A DNA stretch of 64,000 bases from IMG/VR virus record IMGVR_UViG_3300044641_001047, positions 1 through 64,000 of that record. One strand, 5' to 3'. How positions within the stretch are numbered: the first letter of the stretch is position 1; each line of letters starts with the position of its first letter. Source of the stretch: a virus. The translations under genes were made by a program, and so were the position numbers. The notes under the pieces are model-generated. The model was not told the DNA's origin, made no database searches, and saw nothing but the letters and a program-made list of their open reading frames with translations. Positions 7,828 to 17,300 of the stretch are shown piece after piece.

Positions 7828-8614
7828 ATCCTTTCTAACCATTGTCAATGCTAGAACAGTAAGACTGTCTGGTGATATAAAACAATTCAAGCCAATCTAT
7901 AATGACTCTGATGAGATCATTAAGCTAGAGGGAACAGAGTTGGATTACTATATCGGACAGGTTATTAGACCCAAGGTAAAAACTCCTTACAAGATTAATG
8001 TAATTCAGAAACTGACTGCAGGAGGAGATCCAAAGAATCCTGCACAAGGCTATGACTTATCTATTGCTAAGACAAACTTGTCCTCAATCTTTGCTGCTCC
8101 TTTATTAGGAGGTAACAGAGAGTTATTCTTGTGGGATAAGTATTTCATTAATGCTTTTGTAGAAACACCAGATGAGAAGAACATCATTGCAATGCTGTAC
8201 AGATTCTCAGGGGATGTTTTGTTCTTGAAGTTCGAAGCTGCACTATGTGCATTCAGAACATTTAAGTACAAGATTGATACTGACTCGAGTCATGTACTAT
8301 TTGTGTTTGAAGTTCCAGAGACATCACAAAGTGCCTATGAACACTTGATGAATAGTGAGTATTCTAAGATTGATGACTTCTTGAAGTTAAAGATTCTAGA
8401 TTACCACGGGTTTAATATGGATGGTCAGACTGCTAGAGTTCTATTCAAGTCTCAGATTCTAAAAGCTGAGCTTGAGGAGAAGCTAGACTGTACTATCCCT
8501 GCAGAGAATGAGCTGCACTCAGCACTTGATATGGTCCAAGAAAGATTTGATCCACAGTATTATTACACACCAAAATCAATTGTAGAAAGAAAGTCTAATG
8601 TCAAAAGTACTTGA
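7778..8614 (+). CDS. Conserved hypothetical protein of the replication block
   Basis: This 278-aa protein is not recognised. It is a soluble mixed-fold protein without transmembrane segments. The first 16 residues are rich in Q, P and G (MSQQNQPLNLPPGKPGK), and a hydrophobic core with VLFLKFEAALCAFRTFKY lies near 149-166. Its first 50 bases overlap the flap endonuclease gene and its last 17 overlap uracil-DNA glycosylase, so it sits in a run of translationally linked DNA-metabolism genes. A replication or repair accessory role is inferred from context only. The next in-frame methionine is over 130 codons later, which supports the start used. Confidence 0.65.
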   Translation: MSQQNQPLNLPPGKPGKSFLTIVNARTVRLSGDIKQFKPIYNDSDEIIKLEGTELDYYIGQVIRPKVKTPYKINVIQKLTAGGDPKNPAQGYDLSIAKTNLSSIFAAPLLGGNRELFLWDKYFINAFVETPDEKNIIAMLYRFSGDVLFLKFEAALCAFRTFKYKIDTDSSHVLFVFEVPETSQSAYEHLMNSEYSKIDDFLKLKILDYHGFNMDGQTARVLFKSQILKAELEEKLDCTIPAENELHSALDMVQERFDPQYYYTPKSIVERKSNVKST

Positions 8615-9359
8615 ACAATTAGGGGATTGGGCTCCAGTATACATGCAGGTTACTGAAGAGCTCGGTCTTGAATACGAAGTGCTCAAGTCAACTTTAAAAG
8701 CAGAAAGAGCCTCTAGGACTGTTTACCCAAGCAGTCCAGAGGTTCTTCGAGCTTTTGAGCTGACACAACTCAAAGATTTAAAAGCAGTCATCATTGGCCA
8801 AGATCCGTATCACAATGGAGCTGCAACAGGTCTAGCCTTCGGGGTTAGAGAAGGGTTTAAGATTAACCCAAGTCTTAGAGTTATTTATAAAGAGCTATGT
8901 TTGGAACACGGAGAAGAAGAACTACCTAACTTTGATTTCAGCTTAGAGAGCTGGGCCAAACAAGGTGTACTACTTCTCAATACAACATTAACTGTGGTAA
9001 AGGGTCATCCTAACTCTCATGAAAGTCTGTGGAGAGGCTTTGTAGATAAGATGGTAGGTAAGATGATCCAAGAAAAAGACAATGTTGTATTTCTCTTATG
9101 GGGTAAATATGCACAGAACAGATTCGATTCTTTAGTTAAATCTACGAATATGTACTATGGTAAATCCCATGTTGTAATTACTGCCCCACATCCTGCAGCT
9201 GAGGTATACGGAAGTATGAAAGCTGGATTTGTTGGGAGTAATTGTTTTATGAAAGCTAATGATAACCTTTCTTATCCTATTGATTGGGTAGGCTCATATG
9301 AACCTGAGCATCAACTGCCTCAAGATACATGGGATGGGGGACAAATACAAGAACCGTAA
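8598..9359 (+). CDS. ung: Uracil-DNA glycosylase, family 1
   Basis: This 253-aa enzyme removes uracil from DNA. The water-activating loop GQDPYH is at 67-72 (catalytic D69), followed by the uracil-binding region GAATGLAFGV, the DNA-binding segment WAKQGVLLLNTTLTV at 119-133, and the family pattern FLLWGKYAQ at 165-173. The leucine-loop histidine is H198 in APHPAAEVYG, where most family members have HPSPLS, so that loop is altered. Length is close to cellular Ung (about 230 aa). Phages encode it to purge uracil or counter its incorporation. It overlaps both neighbours and is part of the replication transcription unit. Confidence 0.92.
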   Translation: MSKVLEQLGDWAPVYMQVTEELGLEYEVLKSTLKAERASRTVYPSSPEVLRAFELTQLKDLKAVIIGQDPYHNGAATGLAFGVREGFKINPSLRVIYKELCLEHGEEELPNFDFSLESWAKQGVLLLNTTLTVVKGHPNSHESLWRGFVDKMVGKMIQEKDNVVFLLWGKYAQNRFDSLVKSTNMYYGKSHVVITAPHPAAEVYGSMKAGFVGSNCFMKANDNLSYPIDWVGSYEPEHQLPQDTWDGGQIQEP

Positions 9360-9574
9360 TGTCAAAGCAAACAGCAGTGGAGTGGTTAGAACTCGAATTA
9401 AAAAAACTACCTTTTGTAGATGTAGTTGAAGTCTTTCAAAAAGCCAAAGCAATGGAGAAGGAGCAGATTAATGAAGCCTTCTCTGATGGATTTCATTGTG
9501 GGTATGAAGGCATAGAAGATACAGAAGATTATTATTCTGAAAACTACGGAAATAAGCATGAATCAACCAAGTAA
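9359..9574 (+). CDS. Small hypothetical protein, common in Bacteroidota phages
   Basis: I place the start at 9359, giving 71 aa, because this ATG overlaps the stop of uracil-DNA glycosylase as TAATG. An earlier ATG at 9329 would add 10 residues inside the upstream gene. The sequence opens MSKQTAVEWLELELKKL and has a central AKAMEKEQINEAFSDG, a pattern I recognise as recurrent in small accessory proteins of Bacteroidota phages, without a known function. The C-terminus is acidic and tyrosine-rich (EDYYSENYG). It overlaps the following gene by 17 bases. Confidence 0.65.
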   Translation: MSKQTAVEWLELELKKLPFVDVVEVFQKAKAMEKEQINEAFSDGFHCGYEGIEDTEDYYSENYGNKHESTK

Positions 9575-9770
9575 CTTATTAGCATCAGTAATCATGGATC
9601 TGAAGATCCGTGAAGAAAGAGGATTAGCAACATACGGTACAACTATGGATAGGAAGGACCTATCTAAACAAGAGTGGCTGCAACATGCCTATGAAGAAGC
9701 TCTTGATTTAGTTCTGTACCTTAAGAAGCTGATGGAGGAGAATGATAAGCTCAAAATAAAAGAGCAATAG
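9558..9770 (+). CDS. MazG-like small helical protein
   Basis: This 70-aa protein contains REERGLATYGTTMDRKDL followed by WLQHAYEEALDLVLYLKKL (residues about 18-58). The E-E-x-x-D pattern on a helix following an R...G...YG segment resembles the metal-binding helix of MazG-type nucleotide pyrophosphohydrolases, in a minimal form often seen in phages. If active it would hydrolyse a nucleotide, but a full four-helix catalytic core would need a dimer or tetramer. It is the last gene of the right-pointing block and ends in TAG two bases before a terminator stem. Confidence 0.55.
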   Translation: MNQPSNLLASVIMDLKIREERGLATYGTTMDRKDLSKQEWLQHAYEEALDLVLYLKKLMEENDKLKIKEQ

Positions 9771-9771
9771 G

Positions 9772-9793
9772 AAAGGGGCGAAAGCCCCTTTTT
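9772..9793 (+). terminator. Terminator between the converging blocks
   Basis: AAAGGGGC (9772-9779) pairs with GCCCCTTT (9784-9791) around the loop GAAA, and the T-run continues to 9793. It ends the right-pointing replication transcripts. Read on the other strand the stem is followed by TTTCC, so it is less suited to stop leftward transcripts, which would need it because the last leftward stop codon is at 9802-9804. Confidence 0.85.
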
Positions 9794-9801
9794 ATAGCCC
9801 A

Positions 9802-12800
9802 TTACATTGGAGCTCCTGTAAAGAATTTCAGTGCTTCCTCTGGAGTCTGTGACTGTTCGATACCTCTTAAGATTGGTATAAGTTTTTCAGTCATAGCTGC
9901 AGTTTTAGAATCTCCTCTAACATGAACACCAGACTTTCTTTGATAATAAATATCTTTTTCTATCCCATCTAATTCGTACCCGAATAATTCTCCTGTCCTG
10001 TAAGGCAGTTCTCTTACCACAAGTTGCTTTAACAATTTAGCAGCATCTACAATTGGACGTAGAGTTGCACTTGGAGACATGATGAATCTATACATATCAG
10101 GTATTCCAATTACTGGGATAAACTGCCCTAATTCTGCATTCATTCTCAAAGCTTGATAAGCAAGGAATGGAGTTACATATTCATCATCATCGTCATCTTT
10201 GAGAGAGCTGACAAGTAAACTTCCAATTGCCATAGTTGCAAGCCACATACTAAGTTCTGTTGCAGTTTGTTTTACATTAGCTTTCTCCATCGGAGTCATA
10301 GCCTTGAACACAGACCCGAATTTAAATCCTCCTTGTACTACTTCGTTTATATATCTGCCAAAGCTTATATACATACCTTCAGAGATTGTATCGGTCTCAA
10401 GATCTAAGTGTAGCTGATCTCCGTATCCAAATCTCTTTCTAAGACCAGGTTGGAAGTATCGTCTGAACAGCAAAGCCATCTTACCATACCATCTTCTGTT
10501 TGCCATTGGGTCATCAAACTTAGTCTTGATCTGGTTAGTTCTTTTGTACATCCCCGATACAAGGTTGATGTAGTTTATCTTCTTAAAGTTTGCAACTTTA
10601 GGGTCTATTCTCCATTTACCTTTTTCATCTTGAATATAAACTTCGTATAGATTAGCAGGCTTGCCCTCTTCATTTAAAATAACATTGCCTGCTTTATCTT
10701 TAAGTTTACCTCTGTACGAGTCGGCTAGTGCTAGTCCTCTAGTTACAGCAGTTTCGTGTTCTGCTGCACTTTGCAAGAAGAACAAAGAGCTCTTATCTAT
10801 AGCTTTAACAATTCTATTTCCAGTTCTCTTATCTCTAAAGTCTTCTAGGCTATCTTGAAGGAGATCAAAGTCATCTATAAATCTGGCAAGCTTCGAAGTC
10901 TTTTTAAATTTACCAGCATCAGTTACAGACTCTCCACTAAAAAGTGCTTTTGTATATGTACTCTTTGCCCAGAATAAGTTTGACTTATTTACAAATCTTC
11001 CTGAGATTGCCTCTTCTATAATTTTTTCATTATCGATAAAGTATTGGTTGGCTGCTTGAAGAGCATTCAGTGCCAAAGCATTCATAGCTGTGAAACTTAC
11101 TATCTTGTTAGATAGTTTATTTACACTAATTGTTTTTCCAAATATGTTTAACTCTTGCTTAAGCTCTTCTTCACCAAAGAATATTCTATCTATAAATTCT
11201 GTAAGATGTTTGAAGTTATTAGACTGCTCATCTAGTCTTCTACTTTGACGAGACAGCCCAAGTTTATTAGCAGCATGGCTGGCAAATGGAATGTTATTGG
11301 CTGTTACGTCAAGTACTTCTCTACGTTCAATGATATCTCTCATCACGATTACAGAGCCAGCAATTTCTGACTTTCTTTTAAACATATTTGCCATTCCAGC
11401 AAATGTTATTATCGTGCTCCCGATATCGTGGCTAACATACTTAGCATCTGTTGGGGTCGTAAAGTTGATAGGTATGATTTTATTTCTCTGCTCTTTGTTA
11501 GCATTTATAGATGCCCCATATGCATCATCAGTCTCAAGAAACGTAAACCCTCTAGTTGTGTAGTCCTTAAGAGAAGAGAATACATTGTAGTTATCTTGCT
11601 GAAGTCTTTCAAATCCTTCTGATTCTACAGACGGCACTGCATAAGATATAGTATCCCAATCATTTTTAATTTGATTATTAGGACCTAGGTATTTCTGCAT
11701 TCTAGTGTAAACCTCAATAAGCTTATCATAGTAAGCTTTAGTTGCTGGATTACCATTCTGTATTGCCTCATACTTTGGGTTAAGATACTTATCATTAGGG
11801 CGTACAACTGTTCCCTTGAACTGATCATTCAATTTGTCATACATAGCATTAGCTTGAGACCTAAGTTCTATAAGTCTAGCTTCTGCAATAGCATGCTTAT
11901 CTGCATCTGGTTCTCTCCCTGAAATATAGTGCTTTTGTACAAGAGCTTTTACCTCTTCAATTTTCTTCCCTATCTTATCAAACTCTTTCTTACCTTCTTC
12001 TGTTAATCTTGTATTGGTCTTATACCAACTAGCTACATCTCTGTAGTATGCTGCTCCCTTTGCTGACCTTTTCCATTTGAGATACTCATCTCTGTCTACG
12101 TTCTTTGGCTTACCGTGCTTTTCAGCAAGGCTCTTCTTCATAGCATAGAGCTCAGAGTTAAACTTAGTCACATCGTACTTCTGTACAAGTGTTAAGATCT
12201 CCATTGGCTTTCGTCTTCCTGACTCAGGATCAAGAACGTAGTAAGTATGTGTCTCAAGTATGTCAGAGTTAAACTCTACTGGGTTGATTCCAGTTCCTTT
12301 AACTGCAGCAAATGCTTCGTAGGATGGAGCTAGCTCATCAACAATTTCTCTTACATCGTCAGATGCTTGGTACAGTTTGCTTTTAACCATAGATCCAAAC
12401 AGCTGAATAGATATCTGAGAAGAGTACATTATAGGATCCATGTACACTGAGTATCCACTCTTATCTGTCTGTGCATCTCTTAGCTCACTGATCAAAGTCT
12501 CTCTACCAACTATCTTATTTTTAATCTGCTCTGTATTAAGTTTAACAACAGCAGCTTTAAATTCTTCTTTGGTTAATTTTTTATCTTCAAGTTGCTTTTT
12601 TAACCTCTTATACCTATCATCTTTTCTTAGATTAAATGTCCGTTGATTGTCGGTCATGTTCTGAACAAGATCTTTAATCTCCTCGTTTATTCCATCTGTC
12701 ATGTAGTCAAGTAGAAGGTCAACTTGGAGGGGAATGGCTTCGTCTATATAAAATTTTTGCTGACGCTCTAGTTTATTTATAGATTCTAAAAGCTTCTTTT

Positions 12801-14364
12801 CTACTACTGATAATGCAGAGTTAGACTTATTGCTTTTAGCAAGCTCTTCTTGCTTACTTATAATAATGTTCTTTAGTCTCCCTATAACACTATCTTCAGC
12901 AAATGTCCCAGCTGTTAGATCTTTAATATTATTCCCAAGATTAAATAACTGATTAGATAATGCATGTTTTTCTGCTTCCTCTAATTTATCGTACTTGCCA
13001 TCAAATCTTTTTATTTTATCTACGATCTCTTGGTTCTTAGCTGTTACACGGCCTACATAGTTTACAAATCCTGCAAAAGCTTCTATCCTATTGAGGGTTG
13101 TATATTTGTTTTTAGATTGTTCATCTTTAAACTTATAACGTAACTCTTTGAATTTCTCAAGCTGAGCCTTTAGTTCTATAACATCCTCATCACTCTTGAA
13201 AGGATTAGACTCAAGTTTATCTAGCTGTTGTTGTAAAGTTTCACTTGTTACTTCAAGGAAGTCATTAAACTCCCTCATCTTTTTATCGAGTTCTCTACTT
13301 TGCTGAGTTTCCTTTGAAAGCTCCCCTACAAGTTCTTCTTTAGATAATCTACGACTAAGAAGTTTGGTAACCAGCTGATCTACTGCAGAGTCTGATATCC
13401 CGAATATCTCTTTAATTCTTCTGATCAGTTTGTTAACAGCTGTCTGCAATTTGTTACTAGGCTTAGCAACTCTTTTAGCCCCTTCTCTTCCCAACATAGT
13501 TATAAGAGTTTCTTTTGCCGCAGCCTCATCTGTAAATCCATAGACTTCTTTAACCTCTTCAAACAATGCAGACTTTTTTGCAATCTCCATTGCTTGTTTA
13601 ACCAATGGGTTGTCTACCCCAAGAAGGTCTATAAGTATATGACTGAACTCGTGTATGTGAGTATCAGCTGTCATCTTCAGAGGGTTAAGAACTACCTTAG
13701 CAGTATTCTGATCTACTCTGCTAACCTCTCCCTTACTGTCTATATCGGTGCTAAACTCTACCTCGACAGTCATACCTACCTCAGCAAATGTTTCTTTAAG
13801 ATGCTGTAGCTGTTCCTCAAGGTTTGGAATGTCTTCAAATGGAGCATCACTCTTAAGAGCCTTAGATTTATCAATAGGTTTTTGCTCAAACAATGCCAGC
13901 TGCTTCCCTTCTCTAAGAGATTTAATCTGAGAGAGTATAATATTCTCATCCTTAGTAGGAATAACAGCTTGCCTTGAAACAGATATAGCTCCTTCATAAT
14001 AAGACGGATTAATAGACAGTTTTGCTGAATACCCCCCTAATTTAGTATGTCTTATAGAATCAGGGATAAGAAAATTTTGAGACATCGATTTAAGTGAATT
14101 CCCAAAATGCAGTAGTACTGTATTGTTTATTCTCTCAACTATGGTTCCTTTTCCATTTGGGTGCCCTTTATATATAATGCTTCCGTCATTATCGTATTTA
14201 AAGTGTTGTGGGAATCCATCTACCAAAGCATCTTTGATAATTCTGTTTGCCTTATCTAAAGGAACAGATGAGTCTAAGCTCTCAATTGCACTGAAAACTT
14301 TTTCATATGCTGGAGATGGCTCTGGATATTGACTTAAATATGTTTCGTAAACTTTACAGCCCAT
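9802..14364 (-). CDS. Giant virion-associated protein with HExxH metallopeptidase motif
   Basis: This 1520-aa protein is the last gene of the structural block. Residues 234-250 read DTHIHEFSHILIDLLGV; H238-E239-x-x-H242 in a hydrophobic helix is the zinc-binding signature of zincin metallopeptidases, and the downstream helix DEAAAKETLITML could supply a third acidic ligand. Most of the rest is charged and probably helical, with a coiled-coil-rich region at about 350-640. Near the C-terminus LSMWLATMAIGSLLVSSL is a candidate membrane segment, followed by the acidic run DDDDDE. By size and place it is a presumptive cargo protein stored in the virion and ejected with the RNA polymerase. Its role is unknown. 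Confidence 0.8.
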   Translation of the reverse strand: MGCKVYETYLSQYPEPSPAYEKVFSAIESLDSSVPLDKANRIIKDALVDGFPQHFKYDNDGSIIYKGHPNGKGTIVERINNTVLLHFGNSLKSMSQNFLIPDSIRHTKLGGYSAKLSINPSYYEGAISVSRQAVIPTKDENIILSQIKSLREGKQLALFEQKPIDKSKALKSDAPFEDIPNLEEQLQHLKETFAEVGMTVEVEFSTDIDSKGEVSRVDQNTAKVVLNPLKMTADTHIHEFSHILIDLLGVDNPLVKQAMEIAKKSALFEEVKEVYGFTDEAAAKETLITMLGREGAKRVAKPSNKLQTAVNKLIRRIKEIFGISDSAVDQLVTKLLSRRLSKEELVGELSKETQQSRELDKKMREFNDFLEVTSETLQQQLDKLESNPFKSDEDVIELKAQLEKFKELRYKFKDEQSKNKYTTLNRIEAFAGFVNYVGRVTAKNQEIVDKIKRFDGKYDKLEEAEKHALSNQLFNLGNNIKDLTAGTFAEDSVIGRLKNIIISKQEELAKSNKSNSALSVVEKKLLESINKLERQQKFYIDEAIPLQVDLLLDYMTDGINEEIKDLVQNMTDNQRTFNLRKDDRYKRLKKQLEDKKLTKEEFKAAVVKLNTEQIKNKIVGRETLISELRDAQTDKSGYSVYMDPIMYSSQISIQLFGSMVKSKLYQASDDVREIVDELAPSYEAFAAVKGTGINPVEFNSDILETHTYYVLDPESGRRKPMEILTLVQKYDVTKFNSELYAMKKSLAEKHGKPKNVDRDEYLKWKRSAKGAAYYRDVASWYKTNTRLTEEGKKEFDKIGKKIEEVKALVQKHYISGREPDADKHAIAEARLIELRSQANAMYDKLNDQFKGTVVRPNDKYLNPKYEAIQNGNPATKAYYDKLIEVYTRMQKYLGPNNQIKNDWDTISYAVPSVESEGFERLQQDNYNVFSSLKDYTTRGFTFLETDDAYGASINANKEQRNKIIPINFTTPTDAKYVSHDIGSTIITFAGMANMFKRKSEIAGSVIVMRDIIERREVLDVTANNIPFASHAANKLGLSRQSRRLDEQSNNFKHLTEFIDRIFFGEEELKQELNIFGKTISVNKLSNKIVSFTAMNALALNALQAANQYFIDNEKIIEEAISGRFVNKSNLFWAKSTYTKALFSGESVTDAGKFKKTSKLARFIDDFDLLQDSLEDFRDKRTGNRIVKAIDKSSLFFLQSAAEHETAVTRGLALADSYRGKLKDKAGNVILNEEGKPANLYEVYIQDEKGKWRIDPKVANFKKINYINLVSGMYKRTNQIKTKFDDPMANRRWYGKMALLFRRYFQPGLRKRFGYGDQLHLDLETDTISEGMYISFGRYINEVVQGGFKFGSVFKAMTPMEKANVKQTATELSMWLATMAIGSLLVSSLKDDDDDEYVTPFLAYQALRMNAELGQFIPVIGIPDMYRFIMSPSATLRPIVDAAKLLKQLVVRELPYRTGELFGYELDGIEKDIYYQRKSGVHVRGDSKTAAMTEKLIPILRGIEQSQTPEEALKFFTGAPM

Positions 14365-14374
14365 GTTATTTATT

Positions 14375-17300
14375 TTAAAGCATACATATTTGGGTGATGT
14401 CCCCTTTTTTCTCTTCGTCCATTGTGTTATCTAAGAAGACATCTAACTTCTCTATTACAGAATCTATTGGCTTACTTTTTCCTACAACTCTTGGGTAAAG
14501 AGTAGCTCCCCCAACAAGGTGTTTTTTTTCGTTAGTAGTTTTACCTAACACCATATACTTTCCTATTTTTCCATCTTTTGATATACTACCAAGAATATAA
14601 ACATCAGAGTCTGTTTTAGTTCTAACTACAAGAGCTGAAGGAATAGATGAGTATTCTTCTAAATTGATATCAATTTCTTTATCAGGCTTTCCTACTTCAT
14701 CAAAGTTTTTACGTTGTAAAAGGTTACTTCCACCAGGTCTCATCTCCCCAAATATTCTTAGGAATCTAAGCATATCCTCCCCCTCAAAGTACCTACCATT
14801 AGCCATTTTCATTGCCTGCTCATGAAGATAATCAGAAATGCTTATAGGTTCTAGATCTTCAGCGGTTCTATCCATAGGTTGGGTAAGGAATCTTGGGGGT
14901 AACAAGTCTGCAAAGTTAAATGGAGTTTGCTTAAATCCATTGGCAATAAGTGTATGCATTGCTAATTTATTACCTAAAGTCTTGATATCTTCAACTCCTT
15001 TCTTACGTTCAGCTATTTCTTTTTCTGTTGCCCCCTTTCTAAGTCTTGGTAAAAACTTCTCAGGTCTGTACAACATATCAGTAAGGTCATTGATGATTCT
15101 ATCCTTCTCATTTACTGTATACTGTTGCTGAGCATCAAACTGCAAGCTTCTAAAAGTCTTACTATTCTTGTTATCAGGATCTTCAGTAATCTTTACAAAG
15201 AACTCATTACCTGCAAGCTTAGGGTATTTCTTTAAAATCATGGACATCTGCTTAAGCAGTGTTGACTTGTTTTTACTTGTACGATAGTTCTCATCACTAT
15301 ACCCTTTACCAAAAAATGCTTTGAGTGGAGAGTCCTGCCTTGTAAGAATTGTGAATATTATTGCAGAGTTTATATCTCTGTGCTGATCACTTGTAAATGT
15401 ATTAGTAGGTGGAGCTGCTATCTTTCTCAAAGTATTCTTAAATCCTATGAACTCAGATGATAATGTCATTGGGAACAGTATTGATGCTACCCCTAATGTT
15501 TCAGATATCATTTTATAGTAGCCTCTCTGTAATCCATATGGAGAATCTTCATCAAGAACTTGTTCGATTATACTCTCTGACATATTTCTTCCGTATAGAG
15601 CTATAGGGGCATTGTCTACAAATCCATCTTTAGGGTTTGCAAACTTTTCCATTCTCTCCATATAGGCCTGCATAGCTTCTACTCTATTCAAACCATCCAT
15701 GCTATCAGGAGTAATGACCTTAAACATTTCTACAATCTGTCTTCCTCCAGAGTACATCTTCATAAAGTTTCTTAAAGCTACTGCAGGGGGTAGAGTAAAA
15801 TTCATTATATCCTCTCTAGACATTGCAGTAGTCCTTTCAATTCTTTTATAATTATTTGCTATCTCAGTCTCTGGGTTTATACCGTGTAGAGCAGCAGCTT
15901 GACGATACCCATTGTTAACCATTGCAAGGTTATTGTTGTACTTATCAGACATTATGTTTACAAAATCTCTGATGATAGGCTGGTTAAGGAAGAAGTGCAT
16001 TAACTCTGTATCACCGTAGAAATTAATCCATAGAACTTCTACAGGGAAAGTAACTTCATTATCATTGATGATGTAGTGGAATGGATTCTTAGAAGCATCC
16101 ACGGCAGCATTAAGATATCGAGAGATAATTTTATCTGTAAATTCCAAGTGATCGTATGCTGCAAATGGGTTATCTACTTGAGTAAGAAACTTAGTATTTA
16201 TTTTCTCTCCTGCTATCTTAACAGCAAATGAGTCAAATAGATTTATGTCTAAGTGTTGAGCTACATTCCTTCCTGCAAGAGCATTAGACCACTTACCTCT
16301 CAGCTTGTTACCAAGAAGGTTTCTAACAGCACTGTTGGTATGGTACATACCCCCTGTAAACATTGGGATATCTTCAAGGTCAGGCATTTTTTCAAGGATA
16401 CTGTCTTTGATATTACCAAGTGCAGCTGTGTCCAAAGGGCTAAGAGTTTCAGAGAAGTGAATAGGGCTACTGAGTACAGCCTCCATTGTATCAATGAAGA
16501 TATTATTAAGCTGCTTCTCATTTAGTTTTGTAACCAATTCAGGATTGCTGGCAAGTTCTGCATAATTAGCAGATTCTTTAACCATAACCCCATCCTTCAT
16601 GCTAACCTCAGGGAAAAGCAAAAACATTTTATCGACGTCAAAGTCAGATCCCATAAGCTTAACAAGCTGTGGTGGGACTACAATTGCTTTAGCATAATTA
16701 TCAGGTAGGACAGCTTTAATCTTTAGAATAACCATAGATGCCTTATCCTGGTTGGGGATACGATAACCAATAATTCTTCTAAGCTCTTCTGGGATGTTAT
16801 CTAAATTGATCTCCCCTTCAGGTAAGTTAAACTTTCTAAGTACATCAGCTCTTATCATTATCTCTGCATGTGCCAATCTGACTCCATACTTTGTATTGTT
16901 TGGATCATCTTCAATCTCCAAGAACTTAAGGGTTTCATTAGTCTCAAACCCACCAAGAGCTGCAGTCTGCACAGCCTCTGTCCCAGATAGCCTTTGCTTA
17001 AATACATTGTTGTTGTATATGCTAAGCAAAGCTGATTGAAACTTTTTACCAAATACAGGGTAGTCAAGTGGAATTGCAAATCTTGGGATAAGAGTATCAG
17101 GATCTATAGTGATATCAAGAGCATCTAGATAGTTCTGGCTCATATCTCTTTCGATAGCCTGCTTCTCAAGAATGGTACGTATATTTTTAAGCAGTTCTAG
17201 CTTAGCATTTATAAAATCTTCTGAGCTCTTAAGGTGACTGATATTAACCTTACCCTTAACCTTATGCCCTTCTACAAGATTAGCAATTGCTTTACGGAAT

